Shown: positions 51,386 to 61,574 of the stretch, in pieces | How positions within the stretch are numbered: position 1 is the first letter of the stretch | Layout: the number at the start of each line of letters is the position of its first letter | Assembly (NCBI RefSeq): GCF_003812745.1 | Contig: NZ_CP033831.1 | Span: 1,798,001 to 1,862,000, forward strand | Reading direction: 5' to 3' | DNA from: Serratia sp. FDAARGOS_506 | GTDB lineage: Bacteria > Pseudomonadota > Gammaproteobacteria > Enterobacterales > Enterobacteriaceae | DNA length: 64,000 nucleotides | Program-made: the position numbers and the translations under genes | Notes under the pieces: model-generated | The model's input: the letters and a program-made list of their open reading frames with translations, nothing else | What the model was told of the DNA's origin: nothing | The model's database searches: none

Positions 51386-51417
51386 ATCCCATCCCCGTTC
51401 GTTGGCAGAAAATCCGC

Positions 51418-51549
51418 ATGTTCAAGAAAACGTTGTTGGCCGTGCTCTCCCTGTTGTTCCTTTTCTCCCTTAGCGGTTGCAATACGTTTCGCGGTTTCGG
51501 CGAAGACGTTCAGCATCTCGGCGGCGCCATTTCGCGCACGGCCAGCTGA
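51418..51549 (+). CDS. ecnA: Entericidin A
   Basis: A 43-aa lipoprotein. A signal peptide with lipobox LSGC is followed by NTFRGFGEDVQHLGGAI, the amphipathic entericidin core. It is the antidote partner of EcnB in the model of a cell-lysis toxin/antidote pair. A longer frame starting inside efp is not credible. It is followed by ecnB as in E. coli. Confidence 0.92.
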   Translation: MFKKTLLAVLSLLFLFSLSGCNTFRGFGEDVQHLGGAISRTAS

Positions 51550-51670
51550 TTCCGCCCTTTAACCCGATGTATTTGCGCCACAAAGCCGGTGGCGATTCCA
51601 CTCCCTGCGCCAATTTTGACTAAGCTTAGAAAGCCGTACTTTTTCATCAACGACAAATAAGGACTTTCTT

Positions 51671-51802
51671 ATGCTGAAGAAAAGTATTATCGCGATCTTC
51701 TCTTTGATGATTTTGACCTCGTTGACCGCCTGTAATACCACCCGCGGCGTGGGTGAGGACATTCAGGCCGGCGGCAAGGCCATTCAGCGCAGCGCGGAAT
51801 AA
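51671..51802 (+). CDS. ecnB: Entericidin B
   Basis: A 43-aa lipoprotein: [13 protein letters not shown] leader, lipobox LTAC, then [18 protein letters not shown]. It starts 121 nt after ecnA behind AAGGAC. It is a paralogue of ecnA. Entericidin B is bacteriolytic in E. coli and stationary-phase controlled; no SigmaS promoter was assigned here. Confidence 0.92.
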   Translation: MLKKSIIAIFSLMILTSLTACNTTRGVGEDIQAGGKAIQRSAE

Positions 51803-51930
51803 TCCGTTCTCCACCCGGCGGCGTTCCGCGTGCGGAGGGCCGCCGCATTTCCTCTTCTTGCCTGAGCGTTAACGCTGCTGCTATCCTGCCGCAGTGCGGG
51901 TGAGGTTACCCGCCGTTCATCACCCTGCTG

Positions 51931-51974
51931 AACGGGACGACCCGTTTACGCGTCATTTTATCGGGGACGACCCC
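51931..51974 (+). promoter_or_regulatory. Guanidine-II (mini-ykkC) riboswitch before gdx
   Basis: Two short GC hairpins carry identical ACGA tetraloops: AACGGG-ACGA-CCCGTT (51931-51946) and GGGG-ACGA-CCCC (51963-51974). They are separated by a 16-nt linker and followed within ten bases by the gdx ribosome site TAGGGAGG. Paired ACGR-loop hairpins are the defining form of guanidine-II riboswitches, which typically expose the ribosome site when guanidinium binds. Confidence 0.92.
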
Positions 51975-51994
51975 AGTGGTAGGGAGGCCGTCTC

Positions 51995-52312
51995 ATGGCC
52001 TGGATTATTCTGCTTATCGCCGGTTTGCTCGAAGTGGTTTGGGCTATCGGTCTGAAATACACCCACGGTTTTACCCGGCTGACGCCGAGCATCATCACCA
52101 TCGCCGCGATGGTGGTCAGCATGTTGCTGTTGGCCAATGCCATGAAAACGCTGCCCGCCGGCACCGCCTATGCGGTGTGGACCGGCATCGGCGCGGTGGG
52201 GGCGGCCATCATGGGCATGGTGCTGTTGGGCGAGTCGACCAATATCGCGCGCATCATCAGCCTGTGCCTGATCGTGGTCGGCATCCTCGGGCTGAAGTTC
52301 AGCAGTCACTGA
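51995..52312 (+). CDS. gdx: Guanidinium exporter Gdx (SugE, SMR family)
   Basis: A 105-aa four-helix small multidrug resistance protein with the membrane glutamate in [18 protein letters not shown]. SugE-type SMR proteins export guanidinium in exchange for protons as antiparallel dimers. The directly upstream guanidine-II riboswitch supports this function over general drug efflux. The stop codon abuts a palindromic repeat. Confidence 0.96.
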   Translation: MAWIILLIAGLLEVVWAIGLKYTHGFTRLTPSIITIAAMVVSMLLLANAMKTLPAGTAYAVWTGIGAVGAAIMGMVLLGESTNIARIISLCLIVVGILGLKFSSH

Positions 52313-52436
52313 TACCCGTCGTCTTTCAAGTTGTAGCGTTGTTGCCTGCACTCACTAACCCCAGTCACTTACCTAAGTAAGCTCCTGGGGATGAGTGAGC
52401 TGGGCGCCTGGCTACAGCTTGAAATCCATAGGGTAT
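52312..52436. repeat. Palindromic intergenic repeat, copy B
   Basis: A 125-bp palindrome: ends ATACCC / GGGTAT, next arms TTTCAAGTTGTAGC / GCTACAGCTTGAAA, core CCCCAGTCACTTAC / GTAAGCTCCTGGGG. It overlaps the final base of the gdx stop. Copy A at 39021-39219 shares the ends and the core. Confidence 0.78.
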
Positions 52437-52469
52437 GTCTATTTGAGCGAACTGATAGACCCTTCGAAA

Positions 52470-52503
52470 TAATAACAGGCGGCCAACGGGCGTTGGCCGC
52501 CTG
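52470..52503 (-). terminator. frd operon terminator
   Basis: CAGGCGGCCAAC / GTTGGCCGCCTG lies just after frdD. On the minus strand it is followed by TTATTATTT. Confidence 0.8.
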
Positions 52504-52509
52504 AGCGGT

Positions 52510-52869
52510 TTACAGGGTGACGACGCCGATGACGGTGACCACGCTGAGGATCGCCGCCAGACCGTAGAACACCCATTTGCCGGCCGGTACGTGGATCTTC
52601 AGATCGTGCATCGCATGGTGGATGCGGTGCAGGCCGCACCACAGCGGCAGGATGATCATCAGCAGCAAGAACAGGCGGCCGATCAGGCTCTGGCAGAACG
52701 CCAGCACGCGCTCGTAACCCAGTGCTTCACCGGGGAACAGCCCCAGCGGCAGCAGAATGCCGACCAGCAGCACGATAGCCGGTGCGACGATCGCGCCCCA
52801 CATGCCGCCGGCGCCGAACAATCCCCAGAAAACCGGCTCGTCGGAGCGTTTAGGTGCTTGATTTATCAT
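52510..52869 (-). CDS. frdD: Fumarate reductase membrane anchor FrdD
   Basis: A 119-aa protein with three membrane helices (E. coli 119). With FrdC it anchors FrdAB and forms the menaquinol site. It is the last gene of frdABCD and starts 12 nt after frdC. Confidence 0.97.
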   Translation of the reverse strand: MINQAPKRSDEPVFWGLFGAGGMWGAIVAPAIVLLVGILLPLGLFPGEALGYERVLAFCQSLIGRLFLLLMIILPLWCGLHRIHHAMHDLKIHVPAGKWVFYGLAAILSVVTVIGVVTL

Positions 52870-52881
52870 GTTTCCTCCGGA

Positions 52882-53274
52882 TTAGATCAGGGCCACGGCC
52901 AGGATGACCACGCTGACGACGATCGTGACGGCCCACAGCCCTTTCACGATGGGGCCCGGCCCCATTTTCTCGCTGTTGACCACGATATTGGCGGCCTTCG
53001 GCGCCAGATCGAACCAGGTTTTGGTGTGCAGCGCCGCCGCCAGCAGGGCGACGACGTTGATCAACAGCACCAGCGGGTTCTGCAAGAAGCCGACGAAGCC
53101 GGCCCAGCTCTCGGCGCCGCCCTTCAGCGCGAACACGCCGTAGAGCAGCACGATGCTGAACCAGACCGCCAGCACCGAAGTGCCTTCGCGCAGCATGTAG
53201 AAACGGTAGAAGCCGAGTTTTTGCCACCAGGTGGGCGTCATGGTGCGCACATAGGGCTTACGTTGAGTTGTCAT
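52882..53274 (-). CDS. frdC: Fumarate reductase membrane anchor FrdC
   Basis: A 130-aa protein with three membrane helices, following frdB by 15 nt. Family start [10 protein letters not shown] is present. It pairs with FrdD to bind menaquinol and hold the catalytic subunits at the inner membrane. Confidence 0.97.
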   Translation of the reverse strand: MTTQRKPYVRTMTPTWWQKLGFYRFYMLREGTSVLAVWFSIVLLYGVFALKGGAESWAGFVGFLQNPLVLLINVVALLAAALHTKTWFDLAPKAANIVVNSEKMGPGPIVKGLWAVTIVVSVVILAVALI

Positions 53275-53289
53275 GGCAATTTTTCTCCC

Positions 53290-54024
53290 TTATTGCGGCT
53301 TCAACATGGCGATCATGAAGTCTTTGGCGCTCTCCACCTTGCCCTGCTGGATAGCGGCGGCGGGATCGACGTGTTTCGGACAGACTTCGGAGCAATAGCC
53401 GACGAAGGTGCAGCTCCAGACGCCGTTTTGGCCGTTGAGCTGCGGCATGCGCTGTTTTTTGCCGTGGTCGCGGTTGTCCAGGTTGTAGCGGTGCGCCAGC
53501 GTGATCGCCGCCGGGCCGATAAACTCGGGGTTGAGGCCGAACTGCGGGCAGGCGGCGTAGCACAGGCCGCAGTTGATGCAGCCGGAGAACTGGTGGTACT
53601 TGGCCATTTGCGCCGGGGTCTGCACGTTCGGGCCGTCTTCCGGTTTGCGATCGTTGCCGATGATGTACGGTTTGATCGCCTCCAGGCTTTCGATGAAGTG
53701 GGTCATGTCGACCACCAGATCGCGCTCGATCGGGAAGTTGCCCAGCGCTTCGACCTTCATGCCGCCGACATAGTCGCGCAGGAAAGTTTTGCACGCCAGC
53801 TTCGGCACGCGGTTGACCATCATGCCGCAGGAGCCGCAGATCGCCATGCGGCAGGACCAGCGGTAGGAGAGATCCGGCGCCAGGTTGTCCTTGATGTAGC
53901 CCAGCGCGTCGAGCAGCGAGGTCTGTTCGTCGTAAGGCACGGCGTAGGTGACGAAATGCGGCTCGGCGTCGCTTTCCGGGTTATAGCGCATGACTTCGAT
54001 CTTCAGGGTTTGCATCTCAGCCAT
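53290..54024 (-). CDS. frdB: Fumarate reductase iron-sulfur subunit FrdB
   Basis: A 244-aa subunit. Cluster ligands for [2Fe-2S] lie in [10 protein letters not shown] plus the later KLAC. The [4Fe-4S] and [3Fe-4S] sets lie in [12 protein letters not shown] and CSEVCP. It carries electrons from the membrane anchors to FrdA. Its start overlaps the frdA stop by 8 nt, implying coupled translation. Confidence 0.98.
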   Translation of the reverse strand: MAEMQTLKIEVMRYNPESDAEPHFVTYAVPYDEQTSLLDALGYIKDNLAPDLSYRWSCRMAICGSCGMMVNRVPKLACKTFLRDYVGGMKVEALGNFPIERDLVVDMTHFIESLEAIKPYIIGNDRKPEDGPNVQTPAQMAKYHQFSGCINCGLCYAACPQFGLNPEFIGPAAITLAHRYNLDNRDHGKKQRMPQLNGQNGVWSCTFVGYCSEVCPKHVDPAAAIQQGKVESAKDFMIAMLKPQ

Positions 54025-55813
54025 TTGCCTGCTCCTTATTCTTTTTCTCCTGCGCTTCGGCTTCTGCGCCGTAGACGCGTTTGGCCGGCGGCAGCTTGGT
54101 GATTTTCACGTCGCTGTATTCGAGGCGTGGCGCACCCTGCGGGTTATGGAACGCCAGCGTATGCTTGAGGAAGTTGACGTCGTCACGCTCGGTGCACCCT
54201 TCGTCCAGGCGCTGGTGGGCGCCGCGCGACTCTTTGCGGTTAAAGGCGGAGTGCGCCATGCATTCGGCGACGTCCAGTCCGTAGCCCAGTTCGATGGTGT
54301 ACAGCAGATCGGTGTTGAACACGCTGGAGTTGTCGGTGATGTTGACGCGCTTGAAGCGCTCTTTCAGCTCCGCCAGCTTATCGATGGTTTTTTGCATCAG
54401 CTCCGGCGTGCGGTAGATGCCGCAGCCTTCTTCCATCGACAGCCCCATTTCGTCGCGGATCTTCGCCCAGTTTTCGTTGCCTTCCTGCTTCATCAGGTTG
54501 CTCAGGCGGGTTTCGACGTCGCGGGTTTGCGCATCCAGCGCGCTGCCGTTGGCCGGCGCGGTTTCCAGCGCGCGGCGGGCCGCTTGCTCACCGGCGACGC
54601 GGCCGAACACCACCAGTTCCGCCAGCGAGTTGGAGCCGAGACGGTTGGCGCCGTGCAGGCCGACGGAGGAGCATTCGCCGACCGCGAATAGCCCCTTGAT
54701 GCGGGTTTCGCAGTTCTGATCGGTTTCAATGCCGCCCATGGTGTAGTGCGCGGTAGGGCGCACCGGGATCGGATCTTTCACCGGATCGACGCCGACGTAG
54801 GCCTTGGCCAGTTCGCAGATGAACGGCAGCCGCTCCAGCAGCTTTTTCTCGCCCAGGTGGCGCAGATCGAGGTAGACCACGTCGCCGCGCGGGGTGGCGA
54901 TGGTGCGGCCGGCGCGCCATTCGTGCCAGAAGGCCTGGGACACTTTGTCGCGCGGGCCCAGCTCCATGTATTTGTTCTTCGGCTCGCCCAGCGGGGTTTC
55001 CGGGCCCATGCCGTAATCTTGCAGGTAACGGTAGCCGTCCTTGTTAACCAGAATGCCGCCTTCGCCGCGGCAACCCTCGGTCATCAGGATGCCGGAACCG
55101 GGCAGGCCGGTCGGGTGATACTGCACGAACTCCATGTCGCGCAGCGGCACGCCGTGGTGGAACGCCATGCCCATGCCGTCGCCGGTAACGATGCCGCCGT
55201 TGGTGTTGTAGCGGTAGACGCGCCCGGCGCCGCCGGTGGCCATCACCACCGCGTTGGCGCGGATCTGCACGCGGGTGCCTTCCATCATGTTGAGCGCCAC
55301 CAGGCCGCGCGCCTGGCCGTTATCCACCAGGATATCCAGCACGAAGTGCTCGTCGAAGCGTTGAATTTGCGGGTATTTCAGCGAGGTCTGGAACAGGGTG
55401 TGCAGCATGTGGAAGCCGGTCTTGTCAGCGGCGAACCAAGTGCGTTCGATCTTCATGCCGCCGAAGCGCCGCACGTTGACCGATCCGTCCGGTTTACGGC
55501 TCCACGGGCAGCCCCACTGCTCGAGCTGGGTCATTTCGCGCGGGCACTGATGCACGAAATGATCGACCACGTCCTGTTCGCACAGCCAGTCGCCGCCGGC
55601 GACGGTGTCGTGGAAGTGGTAGTCGAAGGTATCGTGAGCCTGGGTGACGGCGGCGGAGCCCCCCTCGGCGGCGACCGTGTGGCTGCGCATCGGGTAGACC
55701 TTAGAGATCAGCGCGATTTTCAGTTGGGGATTGGCTTCCGCTGCGGCTATTGCTGCACGTAAACCAGCGCCCCCGGCCCCAATAATGGCAAGATCGGCGT
55801 TAAAGGTTTGCAC
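54017..55813 (-). CDS. frdA: Fumarate reductase flavoprotein subunit FrdA
   Basis: A 598-aa catalytic subunit. The N-terminal dinucleotide fold [13 protein letters not shown] and the covalent-FAD histidine in SHTVAAEGG are present. It reduces fumarate to succinate as the terminal step of anaerobic fumarate respiration. It heads frdABCD, divergent from epmA as in E. coli. Confidence 0.98.
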   Translation of the reverse strand: MQTFNADLAIIGAGGAGLRAAIAAAEANPQLKIALISKVYPMRSHTVAAEGGSAAVTQAHDTFDYHFHDTVAGGDWLCEQDVVDHFVHQCPREMTQLEQWGCPWSRKPDGSVNVRRFGGMKIERTWFAADKTGFHMLHTLFQTSLKYPQIQRFDEHFVLDILVDNGQARGLVALNMMEGTRVQIRANAVVMATGGAGRVYRYNTNGGIVTGDGMGMAFHHGVPLRDMEFVQYHPTGLPGSGILMTEGCRGEGGILVNKDGYRYLQDYGMGPETPLGEPKNKYMELGPRDKVSQAFWHEWRAGRTIATPRGDVVYLDLRHLGEKKLLERLPFICELAKAYVGVDPVKDPIPVRPTAHYTMGGIETDQNCETRIKGLFAVGECSSVGLHGANRLGSNSLAELVVFGRVAGEQAARRALETAPANGSALDAQTRDVETRLSNLMKQEGNENWAKIRDEMGLSMEEGCGIYRTPELMQKTIDKLAELKERFKRVNITDNSSVFNTDLLYTIELGYGLDVAECMAHSAFNRKESRGAHQRLDEGCTERDDVNFLKHTLAFHNPQGAPRLEYSDVKITKLPPAKRVYGAEAEAQEKKNKEQANG

Positions 55814-56198
55814 TGCATTCCTCCAATGTTCTTGTTAAGAACGGCAAGTTAAATATCTATGCTTAAAATTTAGCGAACTCTTCGGGTGCTAACTAATTGA
55901 ACCGATTAATGTTGCTTAAAGGTTAAGGATAGATATCTCCCACCAATAATGGGGAATTAACTATACCTAAAGTTAAGTAGTCGAAATTTGATGTGATCGA
56001 TTGTTTTGTCGATTAACGCTCGCTCAACAGGCTTGCCTGCCTTTTCGCGTGTTCGGCGTGCTTTACCCTTTTTAACGCGCTTTTGCCGCCTATTTATCGA
56101 AAATTGGCGTTATGGCCAGTTGTGCATCGTGAAGAATTTGTTTGGCTGCAAGGATGCGAGTAGACTGCATCCCCTGTTTGATTTCGGAGTTAATTACC
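55814..56198. other. frdA/epmA divergent intergenic region
   Basis: 385 bp without a supported gene. The frd-proximal part is AT-rich. A likely FNR site is listed separately. The epmA-proximal part is GC-richer leader sequence. A frame at 56006-56227 crosses the epmA start and has no ribosome site. Confidence 0.5.
55988..56000 (-). promoter_or_regulatory. Possible FNR site of the frd operon
   Basis: On the minus strand TCGATCACATCAA precedes ATTTC. This resembles the FNR-binding segment I recall upstream of E. coli frdA, and the right half (ATCAA) is perfect. The left half fits the consensus poorly. FNR control of frd is well established in E. coli. Confidence 0.4.
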
Positions 56199-57176
56199 AT
56201 GAGCGAAACGGCAAGCTGGCAGCCTAGTGCACCCATCGCCAATTTGTTGAAACGCGCAGCGATTCTGGCTGAGATCCGGCGTTTCTTCGCCGATCGTGGC
56301 GTGCTGGAAGTTGAGACGCCCACCATGAGCCAGGCGACGGTCACCGACGTTCACCTGTTCCCGTTCGAGACGCGTTTCGTCGGGCCGGGGGCGGCAGAGG
56401 GCCTGACGCTATACATGATGACCAGCCCGGAATATCACATGAAGCGCCTGCTGGCGGCGGGCAGCGGCCCGATCTACCAAATGGGGCGCAGCTTCCGCAA
56501 TGAAGAAGCCGGGCGGCATCACAACCCGGAATTCACCATGCTGGAGTGGTACCGTCCGCACTACGACATGTACCGCCTGATGAACGAAGTGGACGATCTG
56601 CTGCAACAGGTGCTGGACTGCGAGAGCGCGGAGACCCTGTCTTATCAGCAGGCCTTCCTGCGCCATCTGGACATCGATCCGCTGTCGGCGGAGAAGGCGC
56701 AGCTGCGCGAAGCGGCGGCCAAACTCGACTTGAGCAACATCGCTGATACCGAAGAAGATCGCGATACGCTGCTGCAGCTGCTGTTCACCGTGGGCGTGGA
56801 GCCGCATATCGGCCGTGAAAAGCCGGCGTTCGTTTACCACTTCCCGGCCAGCCAGGCGGCGTTGGCGGAGATCAGCACCGAGGACCACCGGGTGGCGGAG
56901 CGTTTTGAGGTGTACTTCAAGGGCATCGAGCTGGCGAACGGTTTCCGCGAGCTGACCGACGGCCGTGAACAGCAGCAGCGCTTCGAGCAGGACAACCGTA
57001 AGCGCGCGGAGCGCGGCCTGCCGCAGCAGCCGATCGACTATAACCTGCTGGCGGCGTTGCAGCACGGCATGCCGGAGTGTTCCGGCGTGGCGCTGGGCGT
57101 GGATCGCCTGGTGATGCTGGCGCTGGGCGCCGAGAGCCTGAGCGACGTGTTGGCCTTCCCGGTCGGGATCGCCTGA
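56199..57176 (+). CDS. epmA: EF-P--(R)-beta-lysine ligase EpmA
   Basis: A 325-aa LysRS-like enzyme (same length as E. coli EpmA/GenX/PoxA) lacking the tRNA anticodon-binding domain. It adenylates beta-lysine and attaches it to EF-P Lys34. Class II motifs are visible: [17 protein letters not shown] (motif 1 region), [22 protein letters not shown] (motif 2) and [12 protein letters not shown] (motif 3). The motif 2 string is given whole because it is continuous. The start at [10 protein letters not shown] fits the family and follows CGGAG. Confidence 0.97.
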   Translation: MSETASWQPSAPIANLLKRAAILAEIRRFFADRGVLEVETPTMSQATVTDVHLFPFETRFVGPGAAEGLTLYMMTSPEYHMKRLLAAGSGPIYQMGRSFRNEEAGRHHNPEFTMLEWYRPHYDMYRLMNEVDDLLQQVLDCESAETLSYQQAFLRHLDIDPLSAEKAQLREAAAKLDLSNIADTEEDRDTLLQLLFTVGVEPHIGREKPAFVYHFPASQAALAEISTEDHRVAERFEVYFKGIELANGFRELTDGREQQQRFEQDNRKRAERGLPQQPIDYNLLAALQHGMPECSGVALGVDRLVMLALGAESLSDVLAFPVGIA

Positions 57177-57198
57177 CGTTTCAGGCGGTGAGAAAAGC

Positions 57199-57229
57199 AA
57201 AAGGGTCGGCATGTGCCGACCCTTTTTTT
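57199..57229. terminator. Bidirectional terminator epmA/mscM
   Basis: AAAGGGTCGGCA / TGCCGACCCTTT with T-run on the plus strand and A-rich flank on the other lies between convergent epmA and mscM. Confidence 0.88.
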
Positions 57230-57243
57230 ATCGCGAGAACCGC

Positions 57244-60200
57244 TTACAGGCCCCCGGCGTCGCGCTTGGTGTTCGGCGCCGGCGTGGACGGCGGCGTGCG
57301 CCCGTTGTTGGTCAGCCGCGACAGCGTCTCGGTACGCACCTGGAACGGCGGGTACGGCAGTGTGATGCCGTGCTCGCGATAACCCGCCAGGATCAGCTGG
57401 TGGATCTCGTGGCGCAGCGGCATACGGTGGCCCATCTCGGCGGCGTAAATACGCATCTCGAAGATCTGGATACCTTGCTGCAGATCGACCAGATAGACCT
57501 CCGGCGCCGGGTTATCCAGCACCAGCGCGCAGCGCTCGGCGGCGTTCATCAGGATCTTGGTCACTTCTTCGCTGTTGGCCTCGGCCGGCGCCGGTACGGT
57601 CAACACCACACGGGTCAGGGTATCCGACAGCGACCAGTTGACGAATTGTTCGGTGATGAACGCCTTGTTCGGCACGATGATCTCTTTGCGGTCCCAGTCC
57701 GAAATGGTGGTAGCGCGGGTGTTGATCTTGGTGACGGTGCCGGTCAGGTTGCGGATCGTCACGGTATCGCCGATGCGGATCGGTTTCTCGAACAGGATGA
57801 TCAGGCCGGAGATGAAGTTGGAGAAGATCTCCTGCATGCCGAAGCCCAACCCCAGACTGAGCGCGGTAACCACCCACTGCAGTTTCGACCATTCGATGCC
57901 GATCCAGGCGAAGCTGAGCACCGCGCCGAACAGCAGCAGCAGGTACTTGGTGATGGTGGTGATGGCGTAGCCGGTGCCCGGGGACAGATCCAGGTGTTGC
58001 AGTACCGCCAGCTCCAGCAGGGCCGGCAGGTTGCGCACCAGCTGCATGGTGATGATCAACACCAAAATGGCGATCAGGACCGCGCCGAGGGTGATCGGAT
58101 GGGCGGTCTCCACGCCGTTGACCGTCGAGGTTACGTCCCAGAGAGAGATGTTTTCCAGGAAGGCGAACGCGGAGTGGATCTCCGACCACAGCACGATCAC
58201 CGACACCAGCGCGATCAACGTCAGGATCGACCGCACCAGCCGCAGCGACTGGGCGCTGATGGTGTCCAGATCGAAGTCTGAGTCGTCCGGATCGATGGAT
58301 CCTTCTGTGCTGTTCGGGGTATGCGAGGTTTCGTCTTCGCCGCGAGCGCGCTGGGCCAGAATGTCGGCGCGGCGTTGTTTGGCGCGATCGAAGGCGATGC
58401 GCCGCCGTTGGATCAGCATCCAGCGGCGGATGATGTGGTAGATGACCAGCAACAGGAACCAGATCGCCACCGAGGTTTCCAGGCGGGCCAACAGCGCCTG
58501 CGCGGTGGTGAGGTAACCGACGGTCGACGCCAGCGCCGCCAGCAGCGGCGCCGACAGCAGCAGCCCCCAGAAGGCGCTGTTGAGCATGTTGTCGCCGGAG
58601 CCGTTTTTATCCAGATACAACGGGATGCCGGCGCGCTTCAGGCTGTGGGTGACCAGTGCCAGCGCCAGACACAGCAGGATGAAGCACAGCCGCCCCAGCG
58701 TGTTGGCGAACTCGCGCTCTTTCAGGCTATCGAAGGTGATCAGCGCCATAATCAGCGGCACGATCAGCCAGATCGACATCTTGTAGTAACGCATGGCGCG
58801 CGAAACCTGCTTCGCCGGCCAGCGGAAGTGCACGATGAACAGCCCCTGTGGGTGGGCGAAGGCGGCGCAGATCATGCAGATCCACAGGATCGGCAGGGTG
58901 GCGGTCACCCCTTTGCCGATCGCCTCCGCTACCGGGTAGTTCCAGGCGCTCTGCAGGCCGTAGCCGAGCGCGGCCCACAGCACCGGCAGCGGCATCGCCA
59001 CCAGAATCGACCAGAATACGGTGCGCACCGTCAGGAAGAATTCGTCCTGCGTCACCTTGCCGACGCGGCTGCTGGCGCGCTCGAGGAAGGCATGATAGTG
59101 CTTGCGCGAACTGATGCTGAAAATCACCAGCAGCAGGGCGCCGAAGATCGGGATCAGCGTTTCGCGGCTGGTCACCATCATCATGAAGGCGCCGCCGAGC
59201 TGCGACAGCGTGTCCAACGACAGGACGCGCGTCAGATCGTGCGCCACGTTGAGCGGATAAGAGAAGTTGATCGGATTGACGTCCGGCACCCAGAACAGAT
59301 AGCGGTGGGTGGCGTCGCGAATTTCGTTCAACGCTTCGATCAGTTGGGTGTTGGCCACCTTCAGCTTGGTCAGCTCGAGGATCTGGGTGTCGCAACCGGA
59401 CAACAGCGAATTCAGCAGCTCGCGCTGGGTGCGCAGCTGGGCATCGACGATGCGCTGTTCCTGGTTGGTCAGCGCGCTGCCGTCGTCGCGTTTGAATTCG
59501 CGCTGCGACAGTTTTTCCAGCTGATTTTCAAACTGCAGGCGCTGCACGCGCAGCTGGGCCATGTCGCCGTCCAGCTGTTGCGGCTTAGGCATCTCCGGCA
59601 GCGTCGCCACCTGGGCGCGCAGGGTTTCCCCCAGCGCTGACGATGAGCCGAGCCACTGGGCCTGTTCGATGATGGTGCTCAGTGCCTGGCGCACCTGCAG
59701 CGTCTGTGCCGCCGCCTGCCGCTGCTGCGACGAAATCAGATCCATGCGCTGCGCCTGGCTGTTCAGCGCGGCGGACAGTTCGCGGTTGATCTGCAGCTGT
59801 TGGCTGATGCTTTTTGGCAAGTCGCCGTTCTGCTCGGCCAACTGCTCGGTTTTTTCCAGCGCCAGTTCCGCTTCGCGTTGGCGCTGGGCGTTGAGGTTGT
59901 TGCGCAGCGCCTGTAGCTGAACGTCTATTTTCTCGTGGCGCTTTTTATAGACCTCGGCGCGCATGCGCGCCAGCTCCTGACGGTTGTTGGCCGACAGCTG
60001 CGCCAGCTCCAGCTCGTCCACTTTGGCTTTGCGCGCCGCGGCTTCGGTCTGCAGCAGGGCCAGGGCGGCCTGCGCGTACGGGGTGGTCGGGTTGGCGGGC
60101 TGCGCCTGCAGACGGCGCTGCACTTCGGTCAGCGCTCGGCGGGCATCGGTCTGCTGTTGCGGCAGCTGGCCGAGCGAATCGCTGATTTCCCGCGTGCGAT

Positions 60201-60591
60201 CCTGCTCTTGCTGCAGCAGGCGCGCCTGTTCCAGCAGCAGGCTGCTGGTTTGCAGGATCTGCTGTTCCAGCTCGGCGGCCGGCAGATCGTCGCCGTTCGG
60301 CAGGATCTTGTTGCTTTCCAGCACCAGCTGACGGCGCAGTTCCTGCGTCATCTTCGGGAAATCGTCGATCACCTTCTGATACTGTTCGGAGCGCGTCTGC
60401 GACTCTTTACGCTCCGTCAGCCAGTTGAGGGCGCTTTGCAGCGCCTCGGTGGTCTCCGCCTGATTCGGCGCGTTTTTGCTGCTTTCCGCCTGCTTCAGCT
60501 CCTGTTTGAGCTGGTTCTCGGTCGGCACGGGGGCGGCCAGCGCCGGTTGCCACAGCAGGCAACCGAGCAAAAGCGTGATGATCAGGCGCAC
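57244..60591 (-). CDS. mscM: Miniconductance mechanosensitive channel MscM
   Basis: A channel of about 1115 aa of the large MscK/MscM (YbdG-unrelated) branch. It has a signal peptide (to ALAA), a long periplasmic coiled-coil region (about 20-480) rich in Q, L and R, about eleven membrane helices, and a C-terminal MscS-like pore and cytoplasmic domain. A GTG start at 60591 is preferred, since VRLIITLLLGC is the family N-terminus and AAAGGA lies nine bases upstream. An in-frame ATG 69 nt earlier lies within the psd 3' end. It follows psd by 13 nt and forms the conserved psd-mscM operon. Confidence 0.95.
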   Translation of the reverse strand: MRLIITLLLGCLLWQPALAAPVPTENQLKQELKQAESSKNAPNQAETTEALQSALNWLTERKESQTRSEQYQKVIDDFPKMTQELRRQLVLESNKILPNGDDLPAAELEQQILQTSSLLLEQARLLQQEQDRTREISDSLGQLPQQQTDARRALTEVQRRLQAQPANPTTPYAQAALALLQTEAAARKAKVDELELAQLSANNRQELARMRAEVYKKRHEKIDVQLQALRNNLNAQRQREAELALEKTEQLAEQNGDLPKSISQQLQINRELSAALNSQAQRMDLISSQQRQAAAQTLQVRQALSTIIEQAQWLGSSSALGETLRAQVATLPEMPKPQQLDGDMAQLRVQRLQFENQLEKLSQREFKRDDGSALTNQEQRIVDAQLRTQRELLNSLLSGCDTQILELTKLKVANTQLIEALNEIRDATHRYLFWVPDVNPINFSYPLNVAHDLTRVLSLDTLSQLGGAFMMMVTSRETLIPIFGALLLVIFSISSRKHYHAFLERASSRVGKVTQDEFFLTVRTVFWSILVAMPLPVLWAALGYGLQSAWNYPVAEAIGKGVTATLPILWICMICAAFAHPQGLFIVHFRWPAKQVSRAMRYYKMSIWLIVPLIMALITFDSLKEREFANTLGRLCFILLCLALALVTHSLKRAGIPLYLDKNGSGDNMLNSAFWGLLLSAPLLAALASTVGYLTTAQALLARLETSVAIWFLLLVIYHIIRRWMLIQRRRIAFDRAKQRRADILAQRARGEDETSHTPNSTEGSIDPDDSDFDLDTISAQSLRLVRSILTLIALVSVIVLWSEIHSAFAFLENISLWDVTSTVNGVETAHPITLGAVLIAILVLIITMQLVRNLPALLELAVLQHLDLSPGTGYAITTITKYLLLLFGAVLSFAWIGIEWSKLQWVVTALSLGLGFGMQEIFSNFISGLIILFEKPIRIGDTVTIRNLTGTVTKINTRATTISDWDRKEIIVPNKAFITEQFVNWSLSDTLTRVVLTVPAPAEANSEEVTKILMNAAERCALVLDNPAPEVYLVDLQQGIQIFEMRIYAAEMGHRMPLRHEIHQLILAGYREHGITLPYPPFQVRTETLSRLTNNGRTPPSTPAPNTKRDAGGL

Positions 60592-60604
60592 GGCGTCGAT
60601 TCCT

Positions 60605-61498
60605 TTAGAGCGGGGTCTGTGGTGTTTCAGCGGCGGCCGGGATTTCGGCGAAGGCCTCACCCATGCGGGTGACGGAGCCGTTATGCAACTGCGGCGCGAA
60701 CTGCACGCTGCCTGCGGTAAACAGGTTAATCACCGTGGAGCCGAGCTTGAAACGGCCCATCTCGGCGCCTTTTTCCAGCGCGATGGCGCCTTCTTCACCG
60801 GCGGCCGGGTAGGTCCAGCGTTTGATGATGCCTTCGCGCGGCGGCGTGACGGTGCCGGCCCAGACAGTTTCGATGCTGCCGACGATAGTGGCGCCGACCA
60901 GGATTTGCACCATCGGCCCGATATCGGTGTCGAACACGCAGATCACGCGCTCGTTGCGCGCGAACAGGTTAGGCACGTTGGCTGCGGTGAGTGGGTTGAC
61001 AGAGAACAGATCGCCCGGCACATAGATCATTTCACGCAGCACACCGGCGCACGGCATGTGCACGCGGTGGTAGTCGCGCGGCGCCAGATAGGTGGTGGCG
61101 AACAGCCCGTTGCGGAACGGTTCGGCCAGCAGATAGTTGCCGGCCAGCAGCGCTTCCAGGCTGTAGTGGTGGCCTTTGGCCTGGAAGATTTGATCGTCGC
61201 GGATCGGGCCGAGTTGGCTGATGGCGCCATCGGCAGGCAGCGCCAGCCAGTTGGCGTCGGCAATAATTGGGCGCGCGCCGTCGCGCAGCGGGCGCACGAA
61301 GAAATCGTTGAAGGTGGCGTAAGATGCCAGGTCCGGATTTTGCGCTTCCTGCATGTCCACGCGGTAGAAGCGGGCGAAGGTCTTGACCACCAGTTGGGTC
61401 AGCCAGCCGGCCTGTTTGTCGGCGCCCCAGCCCGCCAGGCGGGTCAGCGCCAGCTTCGGCAACCAATATTGCAATTTAATCTTGATGCTATCCAGCAC
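60605..61498 (-). CDS. psd: Phosphatidylserine decarboxylase proenzyme Psd
   Basis: A 297-aa inner-membrane enzyme making phosphatidylethanolamine. The LGST self-cleavage motif ([11 protein letters not shown]) that generates the pyruvoyl group is intact. The GTG start ([15 protein letters not shown]) has GAGG five bases upstream; a 20-codon upstream extension lacks family support. The C-terminal tail after the LGST region is shorter than in E. coli Psd (322 aa). It lies upstream of mscM. Confidence 0.97.
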   Translation of the reverse strand: MLDSIKIKLQYWLPKLALTRLAGWGADKQAGWLTQLVVKTFARFYRVDMQEAQNPDLASYATFNDFFVRPLRDGARPIIADANWLALPADGAISQLGPIRDDQIFQAKGHHYSLEALLAGNYLLAEPFRNGLFATTYLAPRDYHRVHMPCAGVLREMIYVPGDLFSVNPLTAANVPNLFARNERVICVFDTDIGPMVQILVGATIVGSIETVWAGTVTPPREGIIKRWTYPAAGEEGAIALEKGAEMGRFKLGSTVINLFTAGSVQFAPQLHNGSVTRMGEAFAEIPAAAETPQTPL

Positions 61499-61574
61499 GT
61501 TAACCTCGTGAATCAGGGTAAAGGGCGCGCATTGTAACGAGGGCTCCGCCGTCGTCAATGCCCGCCCGTCAGTG

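Noticed and set aside
51307..51417. 80-aa version of the entericidin A frame
   Set aside because: It starts inside efp and has no signal sequence until the ATG at 51418.
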